The position numbers and the translations under genes were made by a program. From an uncultured Clostridia bacterium (lineage in GTDB: Bacteria > Bacillota > Clostridia > Christensenellales > Borkfalkiaceae): a DNA stretch of 42,917 bases. Shown here piece after piece: positions 24,305-32,130 of the stretch. The stretch covers positions 1-42,917 of the forward strand of contig CANRKK010000018.1 of the NCBI GenBank assembly GCA_947631195.1, read 5' to 3'. Numbering within the stretch: the first letter of the stretch is position 1; each line of letters starts with the position of its first letter. The notes under the pieces are model-generated. The model was not told where the DNA came from, searched no databases, and was given only the letters and a program-made list of their open reading frames with translations.

Positions 24305-24973
24305 TTAAAAACCGAAAGCCGGAGCCACGCCATAGGAATAATAAGCGTTGTTACCGTTGGCGCCGCCGTTGCTGTTGACATAGCAGAAAAAGGGCGAGTA
24401 GTCGTAATAAGCCGAACGCTCCCACCACCATCTTGAATACTCCTCGCTGTTCTTGAACTTGCAACGGTGGCATTTCTCCGCATAGTAGGGGTACTGCTTG
24501 CCCGTGTTGTCGTTGGAGTAGATCGTTCTGCCGAAGATCTCCATTTCGCTGTGCAGGAACAGTTTGCAGGTCTTTCCGTCTTTCTGAACGGGGATGATGC
24601 CGTCCCGAATATCGGCGGGGAGCCGCTTCGAGAACAGGTTTTCGAGGTACTCGTCCATGTCGTCCATACTGCACGATTCTTCGAGCAGATTTACCGCCGT
24701 GAACGTGATGGGAACGAGGTTGCCGTTCTCGTCCGTATCGTGGTAGAAGTCCGCGATGGCAACGGTGAGGATCTCGTCATTATCGAGCTTGATGTAGAGC
24801 TTGTCTCCTACCTTGAAATATTTCTCGACTTCGCCGCGCTTTTCGATCTCCTTGATCTCCGCGACCGTGTAGGCGGAGAGGGGCTTGATGTCTTTCGACT
24901 TTACGCGCTTCGTAACTTTGCCGTTCTCCGAGATGTTGATATTGAGGTCAATTTCAATCTTGTGATTTTCCAT
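24305..24973 (-). CDS. DUF6273 / C-type-lectin-like C-terminus protein, 222 aa
   Basis: Start at ATG 24973 (AAAGGAGT upstream). The N-terminal ~85 residues (KIEIDLNINISENGKVTKRV ... FKVGDKLYIKLDNDEILTV) are a separate charged region. The C-terminal part follows the DUF6273 pattern: MDEYLENLFSKRLP, LFLHSEMEIFGRTIYS, and a final WWWERSAYYDYSPFFCYVNS-NG...AYYSYGVAPAFGF. This end resembles the C-type-lectin fold that ends variable proteins of diversity-generating retroelements. No reverse transcriptase was seen in this window. The role in the early region is unknown. Confidence 0.75.
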   Translation of the reverse strand: MENHKIEIDLNINISENGKVTKRVKSKDIKPLSAYTVAEIKEIEKRGEVEKYFKVGDKLYIKLDNDEILTVAIADFYHDTDENGNLVPITFTAVNLLEESCSMDDMDEYLENLFSKRLPADIRDGIIPVQKDGKTCKLFLHSEMEIFGRTIYSNDNTGKQYPYYAEKCHRCKFKNSEEYSRWWWERSAYYDYSPFFCYVNSNGGANGNNAYYSYGVAPAFGF

Positions 24974-25142
24974 TTTTATACTCCTTTCTGATTTGAAAAT
25001 AGTGTCGCCAACAGGTGGCGGCGGGTACTGCGTTACAATGCTTTTCGCACCATTCCGCGCCGTTTCTGTGCAGGATCTCCGCACATTCTTTGTGGTCGCA
25101 AGGATGACCGAACAGTCGTGCTATTTCTTCGTAAACGGTCAT
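24954..25142 (-). CDS. Small Cys/His-rich protein, 62 aa
   Basis: ATG at 25142, overlapping the primase stop, with GAGGT upstream. The product MTVYEEIARLFGHPCDHKEC-AEILHRNGAEWCEKHCNAVPAATCWRHYFQ has five Cys and several His, suggesting one zinc site. Function unknown; similar short early proteins are common in Clostridia phages. Confidence 0.6.
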   Translation of the reverse strand: MTVYEEIARLFGHPCDHKECAEILHRNGAEWCEKHCNAVPAATCWRHYFQIRKEYKNGKSQD

Positions 25143-25933
25143 CTTTGATACCTCGTAACGCTGTTTACGATGCTCTCTATTTCTCGGGTTGGGAGAGGTG
25201 GTGAACACGCTTCCTGATTGCATCGGAGCAGCTCTTTGTAGATTTGCTCTTTGGTATATCCCCGGCTATGTAACTGTCCCGCAAGTGAAGTCAATGACTG
25301 ATTTCGGGAGCCGGGAGTGATTTTCGGATATTTCGGTCTCAATGAGATTTTCTGCCCGCTCGGCTTCTCAAAGACAGGTGTGTAAAACGGTGCCGTCTTA
25401 ACCGAGATTCCCGTAGAGGTTTTCTCAACCTCGGGGAAATACTTCTCGACCACATAGTCGATAGCCGCCTGATCTTCGACAATTCGGTCATAGACAAGGC
25501 ATCTGCCCGTCATTATGAAAAACCTGCCTGTCTGATAGATCTCAACGCCGTTACGGTTGTTTCTGCCGCCAAAAGGCAGCGTTCCTTTGATGTAGATGTG
25601 AATACCATGTCCGCTTTTGGACTTCTCCGTGAATGACTTACAGGCTTTCATTATGTCGATACTCAAATCGGACAGAAAACCGTTCTCATCGAAGCCCTTG
25701 TCAATATCAATTCCGACAATTCCGTTATTGTTAAACACGAAGCCGAGATAGTCATATCTGCCGCCCGTAACGGCTTCTTTTGCTTCCTCAAAGGCACACC
25801 AAGTCGTAGGATCGGAAGATGCGGCGGCTCTCTTTTCGTTCGCCCTCATAGGGATTTTGGAGCCGTCCCATGCGCATACCCATTGATGTAAGTCCGTTAA
25901 TTCTTTTGGAATGTTATCGAAATTGTAGCGCAT
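25139..25933 (-). CDS. PrimPol-type phage DNA primase, 264 aa
   Basis: HQWVCAWDGSKIPMRANEKR and SDPTTWCAFEEAKEAV at the N-terminus, then YLGFVFNNNGIVGIDIDKGFDENG (the DID metal-binding acidic pair, about residues 75-77), KSKSGHGIHIYIKG (catalytic His) and GVEIYQTGRFFIMTGRCL. This is the series seen in NrS-1-like primase-polymerases and related DUF-type primases. The C-terminal GSRNQSLTSLAGQLHSRGYTKEQIYKELL is the helical primase C-terminal (PriCT-like) region. It works presumably with the SF3 helicase encoded at 21388-22869. Confidence 0.85.
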   Translation of the reverse strand: MRYNFDNIPKELTDLHQWVCAWDGSKIPMRANEKRAAASSDPTTWCAFEEAKEAVTGGRYDYLGFVFNNNGIVGIDIDKGFDENGFLSDLSIDIMKACKSFTEKSKSGHGIHIYIKGTLPFGGRNNRNGVEIYQTGRFFIMTGRCLVYDRIVEDQAAIDYVVEKYFPEVEKTSTGISVKTAPFYTPVFEKPSGQKISLRPKYPKITPGSRNQSLTSLAGQLHSRGYTKEQIYKELLRCNQEACSPPLPTREIESIVNSVTRYQR

Positions 25934-25935
25934 GA

Positions 25936-26139
25936 CTATTCCTCGCTTGCTTCAAAGAAGTATTTGTTATCGACACAAAGGGGAAAGCCCGGTACTTTAT
26001 CGCTGATACTTACGCTCCCGTTCTTGATGATTTCCCGTGCGATTTTCTCGCTCATAAGATCGTGAGAATAATCCCCGTTGGAGAACAGGTAGAAACTTGC
26101 TTGACCGTTCCGTATTTTTAATTTGAAACTGTTAGCCAT
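25936..26139 (-). CDS. Small early phage protein, 67 aa
   Basis: A 67-residue protein (SFKLKIRNGQASFYLFSNGD...GFPLCVDNKYFFEASEE) with alternating strand-like pattern. AGGAGGGCGAG precedes the ATG. Located between the primase gene and a small overlapping gene in a tightly packed early operon. I do not recognise the family. Confidence 0.6.
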   Translation of the reverse strand: MANSFKLKIRNGQASFYLFSNGDYSHDLMSEKIAREIIKNGSVSISDKVPGFPLCVDNKYFFEASEE

Positions 26140-26377
26140 TCTCGCCCTCCTGTATGTGCCGTATTTCGTTTACAAAATCCTCGAGGGTGGGAGGACGGTA
26201 GAGCCGCCCTCCGCTCTTTTTCAACCGCTTGTCGCTCTTGTCGTTGTCCTCTCCGAAGCGGAAAGCGAACAGCTTCTCCCGGATGCAGACATACAAGTCC
26301 GTGCCTGAAACGGTATAAAAGATTCCCTCGGATTTGCAGAACTTGATGCAGTTTACCTGCAACCTGTTCTCTCTCAT
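26132..26377 (-). CDS. Small early phage protein, weakly nuclease-like, 81 aa
   Basis: An 81-residue protein overlapping both neighbours. The opening RENRLQVNCIKFCKSEGIFYTVSG is faintly similar to the start of VRR-NUC-type nucleases (a Gln after a glutamate, then a helix before a strand), but no convincing catalytic acidic pair is present. Best treated as hypothetical. Confidence 0.5.
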   Translation of the reverse strand: MRENRLQVNCIKFCKSEGIFYTVSGTDLYVCIREKLFAFRFGEDNDKSDKRLKKSGGRLYRPPTLEDFVNEIRHIQEGENG

Positions 26378-26907
26378 TTCCTGCCCAAGATTGCCGCCAA
26401 ATCAACCTTTTTCGGAGCGGTAGCGGCGGGAGAAGTGGGAGCAACCGCAGGTGCGGATTTCGGTGTAGCTTTCGGTGCCACGGGCGCGGCAGCGGGCTTT
26501 GACAGGGTGACGGGTGCATCGTCATCGAAGCCGTTTGCCATTGCCTTTTCTCCCAAGCGGGAGAACGTGATCGTTTTCGTGGGATCGTTTTTGTTGGGCT
26601 GAACATCGTGCTTGACTTCGCATTTGATGAAGTGACCGATAAGGTCGGTATGGTCGATCTCGTCAAGGTCGAAGTCCTGCAAGGCGATTTTTGCAAGGGT
26701 GCTGAATACGCCGAGCGCAACCTCGTTCGGCTCGCCGTTGGATTTGACGAACGCAAACCGTTCGATGTGCGTGTAGCCCTCGCGGGTTTTCATCGTGATA
26801 TTGAGTTTGCCGAAGTCCTCTTTGTACTGCACATCGGTGATCTGAAAGATGTGCGTTCCCTCGGGAACAACGCTGAAATTACTTTCGGAAAGTGCGATTT
26901 TTGCCAT
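26374..26907 (-). CDS. DUF669-like, possible single-strand-binding recombination accessory protein, 177 aa
   Basis: Residues 1-130 (SESNFSVVPEGTHIFQITDV, GKLNITMKTREGYTHIERFAF, LIGHFIKCEVKHDVQPNK) form a beta-rich domain of the DUF669 type found beside ERF/YqaJ genes. The tail is Pro/Ala-rich (APVAPKATPKSAPAVAPTSP) and ends VDLAAILGRK, a short C-terminal motif that might dock partners like the tails of SSB proteins. It immediately follows the exonuclease gene, fitting a recombination module. Confidence 0.7.
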   Translation of the reverse strand: MAKIALSESNFSVVPEGTHIFQITDVQYKEDFGKLNITMKTREGYTHIERFAFVKSNGEPNEVALGVFSTLAKIALQDFDLDEIDHTDLIGHFIKCEVKHDVQPNKNDPTKTITFSRLGEKAMANGFDDDAPVTLSKPAAAPVAPKATPKSAPAVAPTSPAATAPKKVDLAAILGRK

Positions 26908-26923
26908 TTTTATTTACTCCTTT

Positions 26924-27955
26924 TTATTGTTTTTGTGTTGTTAAGCGATAGCCGATTTTCTTTTTGCTGTACTGTGCGAGAAGTCCCGCTTTTTCGAGAG
27001 CGGCGGTATCGACTTCCACGCCCTCGCTTTTGGAAAGCACCCAATTCAACGCCGCGCCCGACAGGGTGACTTTTTCGTCTCCGTCCCTGAACTTCGACAT
27101 GGCGTATTCCTTGATTTGCTTTTTGAGGTTATCGAGCCTGTCCGTGTCCTTTTTGATCTCCGCCATAACCTTGTTGATTTTCGCCGTAAGTATCTCGGCT
27201 TCCGCAAGGATCGCGGTGATTTCCGTTTCCGGGTTGAGGTTGTTTGTGCGCAAAACCTTTAAGATTTCGGCATCCGCTTTCTCGTCAAACTCCGGGGAGA
27301 TCCCGCCGACCACGAGAGCGTTCCACCATTCCCGGGCGGGGATGATATAATCTTCCTCGAACTTCGGGTAGCGTTCGCTCAAACGGAACGGGACGGTGAT
27401 GGTGTTCTTTGCGCTCGGGACAAATTCTTCGGGGTGCGCATAGTCGCTTTCTTCGAGGAACGAGCAGACCATTATCACGCTGTCCACGCCGAGCAGATAA
27501 GCGTACAGAGCCGCTTGCAGGGCGTAGTATTCGGGGATTTCTCCCTGCCAATCCTCGGCGCGTTTGGTCGTCTTGAACTCCAAAACCGAGGTGGGCTTGC
27601 CGTCCTTGTCTACGCGAATTGCATCCCACATTCCGCCGAAAATCGGATCGTCCTTGAAAAAGTCGCCATGCGTTTTGTCGAAGAAGTTTTCGCCGTAAAT
27701 GTCGGTAGGAGCCTTGATGTCGGTCATGTAGTAGGACTTCCGCATATAGGCAATTTGCTTCGGCTCGATAGCCTTACCCGCAAGCGTGTACTGCGTATCT
27801 TCGTAAGGCTTTTCGTAGGTCTTTGTGATCTCGCACCATGTCGCAAAGGGAGAAGTCCACTTGTTCTTCCCGAAGATCGCCGCGAGCCTTGTACCCGTGA
27901 TTTTCTTCGGCTTTTTGGGTGTGTCGATTTTGATTTGATTTTTAAGCCATTCCAT
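26924..27955 (-). CDS. YqaJ-type phage recombination exonuclease, 343 aa
   Basis: The pattern ITGTRLAAIFGKNKWTSPFATW, GGMWDAIRV, TSVLEFKTTKRAEDWQGEIPEYYALQAALYAYLLGVDSVIMVC is the YqaJ viral recombinase core, with the PD-(D/E)xK site as D(AI..)…EFKTT and a downstream YALQ. The C-terminal ~120 residues form a coiled coil (ILAEAEILTAKINKVMAEIKKDTDRL) ending in a small domain. It should produce 3' single strands for the ERF annealing protein whose gene ends four bases upstream. Confidence 0.9.
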   Translation of the reverse strand: MEWLKNQIKIDTPKKPKKITGTRLAAIFGKNKWTSPFATWCEITKTYEKPYEDTQYTLAGKAIEPKQIAYMRKSYYMTDIKAPTDIYGENFFDKTHGDFFKDDPIFGGMWDAIRVDKDGKPTSVLEFKTTKRAEDWQGEIPEYYALQAALYAYLLGVDSVIMVCSFLEESDYAHPEEFVPSAKNTITVPFRLSERYPKFEEDYIIPAREWWNALVVGGISPEFDEKADAEILKVLRTNNLNPETEITAILAEAEILTAKINKVMAEIKKDTDRLDNLKKQIKEYAMSKFRDGDEKVTLSGAALNWVLSKSEGVEVDTAALEKAGLLAQYSKKKIGYRLTTQKQ

Positions 27956-27958
27956 TTG

Positions 27959-28714
27959 TTATGCCTCCGTGGGTTTTGATACTGTTCCGTAGGATTCTAC
28001 GAGTTGCGTAAGTTCGGTAATGAGCTGCTCGCAAGCCACCTTGTTGATGTTCGTCAACTTATCGGTCTGTACCACGATGTCCTGTACGAACGACTCCTGA
28101 TCAGGATCGAGTTCGAGAAGTTTTTCGAGCAGGGCTTTGAGTGCCTGAATTTGCAGGTCGTCCGCCTGTCCATTGCTGTCTACGACTTCCTGTTTGATCT
28201 CTTTCCGCTGTTCGGCGGTGACGGGAGCTTTCTTCGCAGATGCGAGCTTTTTGGTCGTTGTCGCCGCTTCGGGCGCACCGAGTTCGCTGTCAAAGGTGTC
28301 GTTCTCCACGACATCGAGTGCGGTCATGTAAAGGTAACGTCTCTGATAGGTCTCCGCAGATCCCAAGTTCTGAATTGCGTTCGTGAGCTTGCCGCCGGTA
28401 CGGGTGGATTCGATGGATTCGATCTCCCGCATGGGGGAAGTGAACTCTATCGTATTCTCGGGATGCTCGACATCGACCACTTTCATACGCGCATACTCGT
28501 TATCGAAAGTTGTCAAGAACAACAGTCCGAGTTCGTGCGCGATGGGAGTGATGACCGGGACAATATCTTCAAGCTCGAAGTATTTGATTTCGAGATGACG
28601 GTTTAAGCCGGTCTTTTTCACTCCTGCTTCGAGGAAACGCTTCCTTGCTTCCAAGAGCTTTGCAAACACGTTCGTGAGAGCGGGAGTGCTGTTTTCTTTG
28701 TTATTTGCTGCCAT
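27959..28714 (-). CDS. ERF-family single-strand annealing protein, 251 aa
   Basis: The N-terminal domain (NVFAKLLEARKRFLEAGVKKTGLNRHL-EIKYFELEDIVPVITPIAHELGLLFLTTF, GGKLTNAIQNLGSAETYQRRYLYMTALDVVE) is the ERF domain, with the typical GSAETYQRRY segment. The C-terminal half is charged and helical. It acts with the YqaJ exonuclease in phage-encoded homologous annealing. The start overlaps the DNA polymerase stop. Confidence 0.9.
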   Translation of the reverse strand: MAANNKENSTPALTNVFAKLLEARKRFLEAGVKKTGLNRHLEIKYFELEDIVPVITPIAHELGLLFLTTFDNEYARMKVVDVEHPENTIEFTSPMREIESIESTRTGGKLTNAIQNLGSAETYQRRYLYMTALDVVENDTFDSELGAPEAATTTKKLASAKKAPVTAEQRKEIKQEVVDSNGQADDLQIQALKALLEKLLELDPDQESFVQDIVVQTDKLTNINKVACEQLITELTQLVESYGTVSKPTEA

Positions 28715-30605
28715 TTGAGTTATCCTCCAAAATTTTATTTATTCGTTTTTTGATTGCCCTTACTCGGTTGCCGTTAGGCTTTTTCACAACGATACCGAGG
28801 AAGTCTTTGATATACCTTTTCGCCAAGCGGATATACCATGCTTTGTCGATGTCCGCGATGGTGAGGTGATTGTCGTTGTCAATCACACAATGTTCGGGTA
28901 GGTTTGGTATTTTGTTGTCATTGCTTTTGGTCGCGTGTACCTTGTAGAGCGTTCCGTTCCGCATATCCGTGGAAGCGTACACACGGTTGCATCGCTGTAT
29001 CGGGATCTTCTGTCCGTCCACAATCTGAAAGGCTTCCGTGTACTTGCTCGACACTTTGGCGATAAGCTGAAACATGAGAACTTCTTGACAGTCGGTTATC
29101 GTCTTTTCGACCGGCACATCGTCTACGAAGTAGTCAACGATTGCTTTTGCCACGATAACGGCATCGTTATTGATGTTGAACGCTCCGCCTTTGACTTGCT
29201 CCCAATCGGTGGGGCAAACGGTGGAAAGGTCGAGTTTCATGTTCGTGACAATCCCTCGTACCAACCGCCCGCCTTTGATCTTCGGCTTTCCGCTGTTCGG
29301 GATTTCGATGTAGTTGTTGACATCCTTTTGCACGATCTCTTTAATGCAATCTTCTTCAAGCTCGAAACCCGTTCTTTCCTGCCACTCATCGCAGATGGCG
29401 AAGTAGGTTTCCAAGTCCGAATTGTCGAGACTTACCATGATGCCGTCCGTGTTGAGCTGAATGACTTTCAAGGTCGGACACTCTCTTACGAGGTGGAACG
29501 CGAGTTCGAGAAGTCGAAGCTGCCCGGTAATGCACACCGACCGTCCCATGAGCGGATCAAACAGGTCGTTATACTGATTGAGCATCGCTCCGTAGGTCGT
29601 ATTTGCCACGAGTTTGAGCGCATTTGCGGTCGCTCCATCGCCCGCCTTTTTCGCCGCCATGCGCTTTTCAAGCATTTCTGCGTAGATGGTCGGATTCGGG
29701 ATATTTCGGCTACAATAGCCGTCCAAAGTCATAAGGTGGGGATAGTAGCTGCCAACGTCCTTGTTGCGGATGCTACGCTCGTCTGTCGCCCTCTCCCGAT
29801 AGCACGGGATCGCTCCGTGGATGCCGCCATAAGCCACCGTACATTCGCAGTCTCCTATCTTGAAAGTGTAGTTACTGTTGAAAATCACGTCATCGGGGAT
29901 GCTCTTGTCATGCAGCTTGTCGAAGAAGTCGAACACTTCCTGCGGTATGTACTCCCGAAGCAGATTGTCCGGGTAGCGGTAGTCCCGTTCGTCCGTGTAC
30001 TCGACTGTCCGTTTGGCATCGAGGTAGGCAGCAGTCAATTTTGCGTTCGTCATGTAGAGAGCTTTTGTGTCGCTGATACCTTTTACTCTGCCAAGCGTGA
30101 GCTTGTTTTCGAGGTAGTTCTGCCGCAAGAACATGAGCTTTTCTGTTGCATCCACGTCCGATTTGCAGTACCTGATCGTCAAGTCAAGTTCCTCGGACGT
30201 GAGCGGTCGGTCGAGGTTGAAGTCTACATCGGTTTCTTTGATGTTTATCCCCAAGTGAGCCTCGATAGCTTTGAGCGACAGTCCCTGTTGCGTATCGTCC
30301 ATAAGGTCGAACGAGTCGAAGTAGCATTTGCTCGCCTGAATAAAGGGATGCTCCCAACCGTTGTGACCGCTGATTATGAAGTCGCTTATGGTCTTGATCG
30401 TTTCGGGATCTGCATCGCAAAGCACCGCTTTGAGAATGTGATTGTCGTAGTTCTTATTGTTGAAGCCCGCGAGTACATCTTCCTGTTGCATAAATGCCTT
30501 TACTGCTTCGTTATCGTTATGAATGACGGTGTATTCGCCGCTCGAAGCGTTCTTGAATACGAACAGCCAATCGTACTTGAAAACTTCGCAGTCAAAGATA
30601 TACAT
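28701..30605 (-). CDS. Family B-like phage DNA polymerase, 634 aa
   Basis: Exonuclease motifs at the N-terminus: MYIFDCEVFKYDWLFVF (ExoI D-x-E), NNKNYDNHIL (ExoII) and YCKSDVDATEKL (ExoIII). The polymerase part has DVGSYYPHLM (motif A, D-x-x-SYYP, about residue 285), ALKLVANTTYGAMLNQY (motif B) and QLNTDGIMVSLD (motif C, TDG in place of the usual DTDS). Length is short for family B, lacking large thumb insertions, as in some phage replicases. Encoded in the early operon with PrimPol, helicase and recombination genes. A 562-codon open frame on the opposite strand is a shadow of this gene. Confidence 0.88.
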   Translation of the reverse strand: MYIFDCEVFKYDWLFVFKNASSGEYTVIHNDNEAVKAFMQQEDVLAGFNNKNYDNHILKAVLCDADPETIKTISDFIISGHNGWEHPFIQASKCYFDSFDLMDDTQQGLSLKAIEAHLGINIKETDVDFNLDRPLTSEELDLTIRYCKSDVDATEKLMFLRQNYLENKLTLGRVKGISDTKALYMTNAKLTAAYLDAKRTVEYTDERDYRYPDNLLREYIPQEVFDFFDKLHDKSIPDDVIFNSNYTFKIGDCECTVAYGGIHGAIPCYRERATDERSIRNKDVGSYYPHLMTLDGYCSRNIPNPTIYAEMLEKRMAAKKAGDGATANALKLVANTTYGAMLNQYNDLFDPLMGRSVCITGQLRLLELAFHLVRECPTLKVIQLNTDGIMVSLDNSDLETYFAICDEWQERTGFELEEDCIKEIVQKDVNNYIEIPNSGKPKIKGGRLVRGIVTNMKLDLSTVCPTDWEQVKGGAFNINNDAVIVAKAIVDYFVDDVPVEKTITDCQEVLMFQLIAKVSSKYTEAFQIVDGQKIPIQRCNRVYASTDMRNGTLYKVHATKSNDNKIPNLPEHCVIDNDNHLTIADIDKAWYIRLAKRYIKDFLGIVVKKPNGNRVRAIKKRINKILEDNSNGSK

Positions 30606-30609
30606 TCGT

Positions 30610-32019
30610 TCACCTCCTTTTGATTGATAATAGTAGTTGCTTTCGCAGTTGAGCGGCTATGCCCTGCATGACGAACAGTACACACGGAAGTGCCATACCG
30701 TTGCCCCACATTTTGTACTCCGCCGCATCGCTGTGTTTAATGCCGTCACACCACCAATCGGGCATACCTTGTAGTCTCGCGCACTCGGTCGGCGTTACGC
30801 GCCGTACAATCCATTTTGTGGGCGTAGGACAAGCTACAATCTCTCTTTCCTTTCCGTTGCGCTCTCCGCAGCCTTTGTAGTAGTTTGCATCAAGCGTTCC
30901 GGCTTTGGTGCCGTGCAGTCCTGCCGAGTAACAAACCGCGCCCGGTCCTTTTGCGACAAGCGTGTAGGAAATACCGCTGCTGTCAATGCCAATTTTGTAT
31001 TGTGCGTTTTGTCCTTGATTAAATGCCGCTCGGTCGATGGAGTAACATACTCCGATATTCGCTTGCCCTGTTTTCGGGTTGCCCGTTGACAGGCATGGTG
31101 CTATGTCCTCGTGAGAAATGGGATCTTGCAGAATATTCATCCCGCGAATGACGATAAGTGGTGTATTGTTACCGCCTGTTCCCATTCGGGTAGTCAAAGT
31201 TTGCAGAGCCGTTTGGTCGCCGCTGACTTTCAACCTGCTGTCGTGCGGGTGATTATCAAGCAATATTACGGGGGGGGGAGCGGTCGTATCGCCGCGATCT
31301 CCGCTTCCGTCAATTCCGCTTGCTTCACGAGCGCATTTAACAGAATCGGATCTAATTCCGTGCCACGTTTCGCGGCTCTCCGCAAAACTCCTTTGCAAGC
31401 CGTCTTGCTTAAAGAGTATTTCTCCGGCACATTGTCCTGTAAAATCTGCCACAAGGAAGATTCTTCTACGGCGTTGGGGAACTCCCCAAAATTGCGCATC
31501 GAGGACTCTCCATCCGAGGGAATACCCGTCTGCCACGATAAGCCCTGCTGTTCGCCATTTGCCGTCCGTAGGTCGAGGAACAGCGGCTCTACCGTCTTTG
31601 ACTTTGCAAAATTCTTCGAGGACGATTCTAAAATCTTCTCCCTTATGCGAACTGAACGCTCCGGGAACATTTTCCCAAACGGCGTATTTTGGGTATCGTC
31701 CATTTGTTGCTTCATTCATCTCCTTTATGATTCTGATTGCTTCCATGAATAAGCCTGATCTCTCGCCATCCAATCCTGCCCGCCGCCCTGCGACCGAGAG
31801 GTCTTGACACGGGGAGCCGAATGTAATGACATCTACGGGAGCTATTTCCTTGCCGTTTATTTTCGTGACATCGCCCAAGTGCTTCATTTTCGGAAACCTT
31901 GCCGAGGTCACTTGTATCGGGAACGGCTCTATCTCGCTTGCCCACAAGGGTACGAGACCGAATTGTGTTGCCGCGAACGGGAATGTACCCGAGCCGTCAA
32001 ACAGGCTTCCTAACGTCAT
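30610..32019 (-). CDS. DNA cytosine-5 methyltransferase, 469 aa
   Basis: Start chosen at ATG 32019, coupled to the stop of a 34-residue upstream gene (ATGA). Motifs in order: LGSLFDGSGTFPFAA (I), VDVITFGSPCQDLSVAG (IV with catalytic Cys), AVWENVPGAFSS (VI, ENV), QRRRRIFLVADF (VIII), and RRVTPTECARLQGMPDWW with YKMWGNGMALPC (IX-X). The central ~200 residues are the target recognition region, so its sequence specificity cannot be read here. Nine C in the coding strand (31278-31270) encode Pro248-250 between motif VIII and IX. A slip there would remove the recognition region and motifs IX-X. Confidence 0.93.
   Translation of the reverse strand: MTLGSLFDGSGTFPFAATQFGLVPLWASEIEPFPIQVTSARFPKMKHLGDVTKINGKEIAPVDVITFGSPCQDLSVAGRRAGLDGERSGLFMEAIRIIKEMNEATNGRYPKYAVWENVPGAFSSHKGEDFRIVLEEFCKVKDGRAAVPRPTDGKWRTAGLIVADGYSLGWRVLDAQFWGVPQRRRRIFLVADFTGQCAGEILFKQDGLQRSFAESRETWHGIRSDSVKCAREASGIDGSGDRGDTTAPPPVILLDNHPHDSRLKVSGDQTALQTLTTRMGTGGNNTPLIVIRGMNILQDPISHEDIAPCLSTGNPKTGQANIGVCYSIDRAAFNQGQNAQYKIGIDSSGISYTLVAKGPGAVCYSAGLHGTKAGTLDANYYKGCGERNGKEREIVACPTPTKWIVRRVTPTECARLQGMPDWWCDGIKHSDAAEYKMWGNGMALPCVLFVMQGIAAQLRKQLLLSIKRR
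31270..31278. repeat. G9/C9 homopolymer in cytosine methyltransferase gene
   Basis: Nine G on the plus strand, in frame as CCC CCC CCC in the coding strand, after motif VIII and before the recognition region end. Confidence 0.9.
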
Positions 32020-32120
32020 TTCCTGTCCCCGTACAATATCCACAAGGCTTTCTCGTGTTCGGTCAACGGCAGACCGAGAGTGATTTTCGCCTGTATTCTT
32101 TTCAGTTCTTCGTTTAACAT
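32016..32120 (-). CDS. Very small coupled protein before the cytosine methyltransferase, 34 aa
   Basis: ATG at 32120 with AAGGAGG, TGA overlapping the methyltransferase start. The product is MLNEELKRIQAKITLGLPLT followed by EHEKALWILYGDRK: an amphipathic helix, then an ALW-LYG ending. The same kind of short peptide (ending in a Trp-x-Leu-Tyr-Gly motif) occurs in early operons of related phages. It is below the usual ORF-size cutoff. Function unknown. Confidence 0.6.
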   Translation of the reverse strand: MLNEELKRIQAKITLGLPLTEHEKALWILYGDRK

Positions 32121-32130
32121 TGATACCTCC

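Noticed and set aside
24305-24500. Full diversity-generating retroelement
   Set aside because: Only the lectin-like target-type protein is present; no reverse transcriptase and no template repeat were found in the window.
28935-30623. 562-codon open frame on the plus strand
   Set aside because: It lies exactly opposite the DNA polymerase gene; its translation has no recognisable domain and it has no ribosome binding site. The polymerase on the minus strand has full motifs.
21095-31278. Nine-base G/C runs as assembly errors
   Set aside because: All three are in frame with uninterrupted methyltransferase domains on both sides, so the lengths are plausible as written; short-read error cannot be excluded without the reads.
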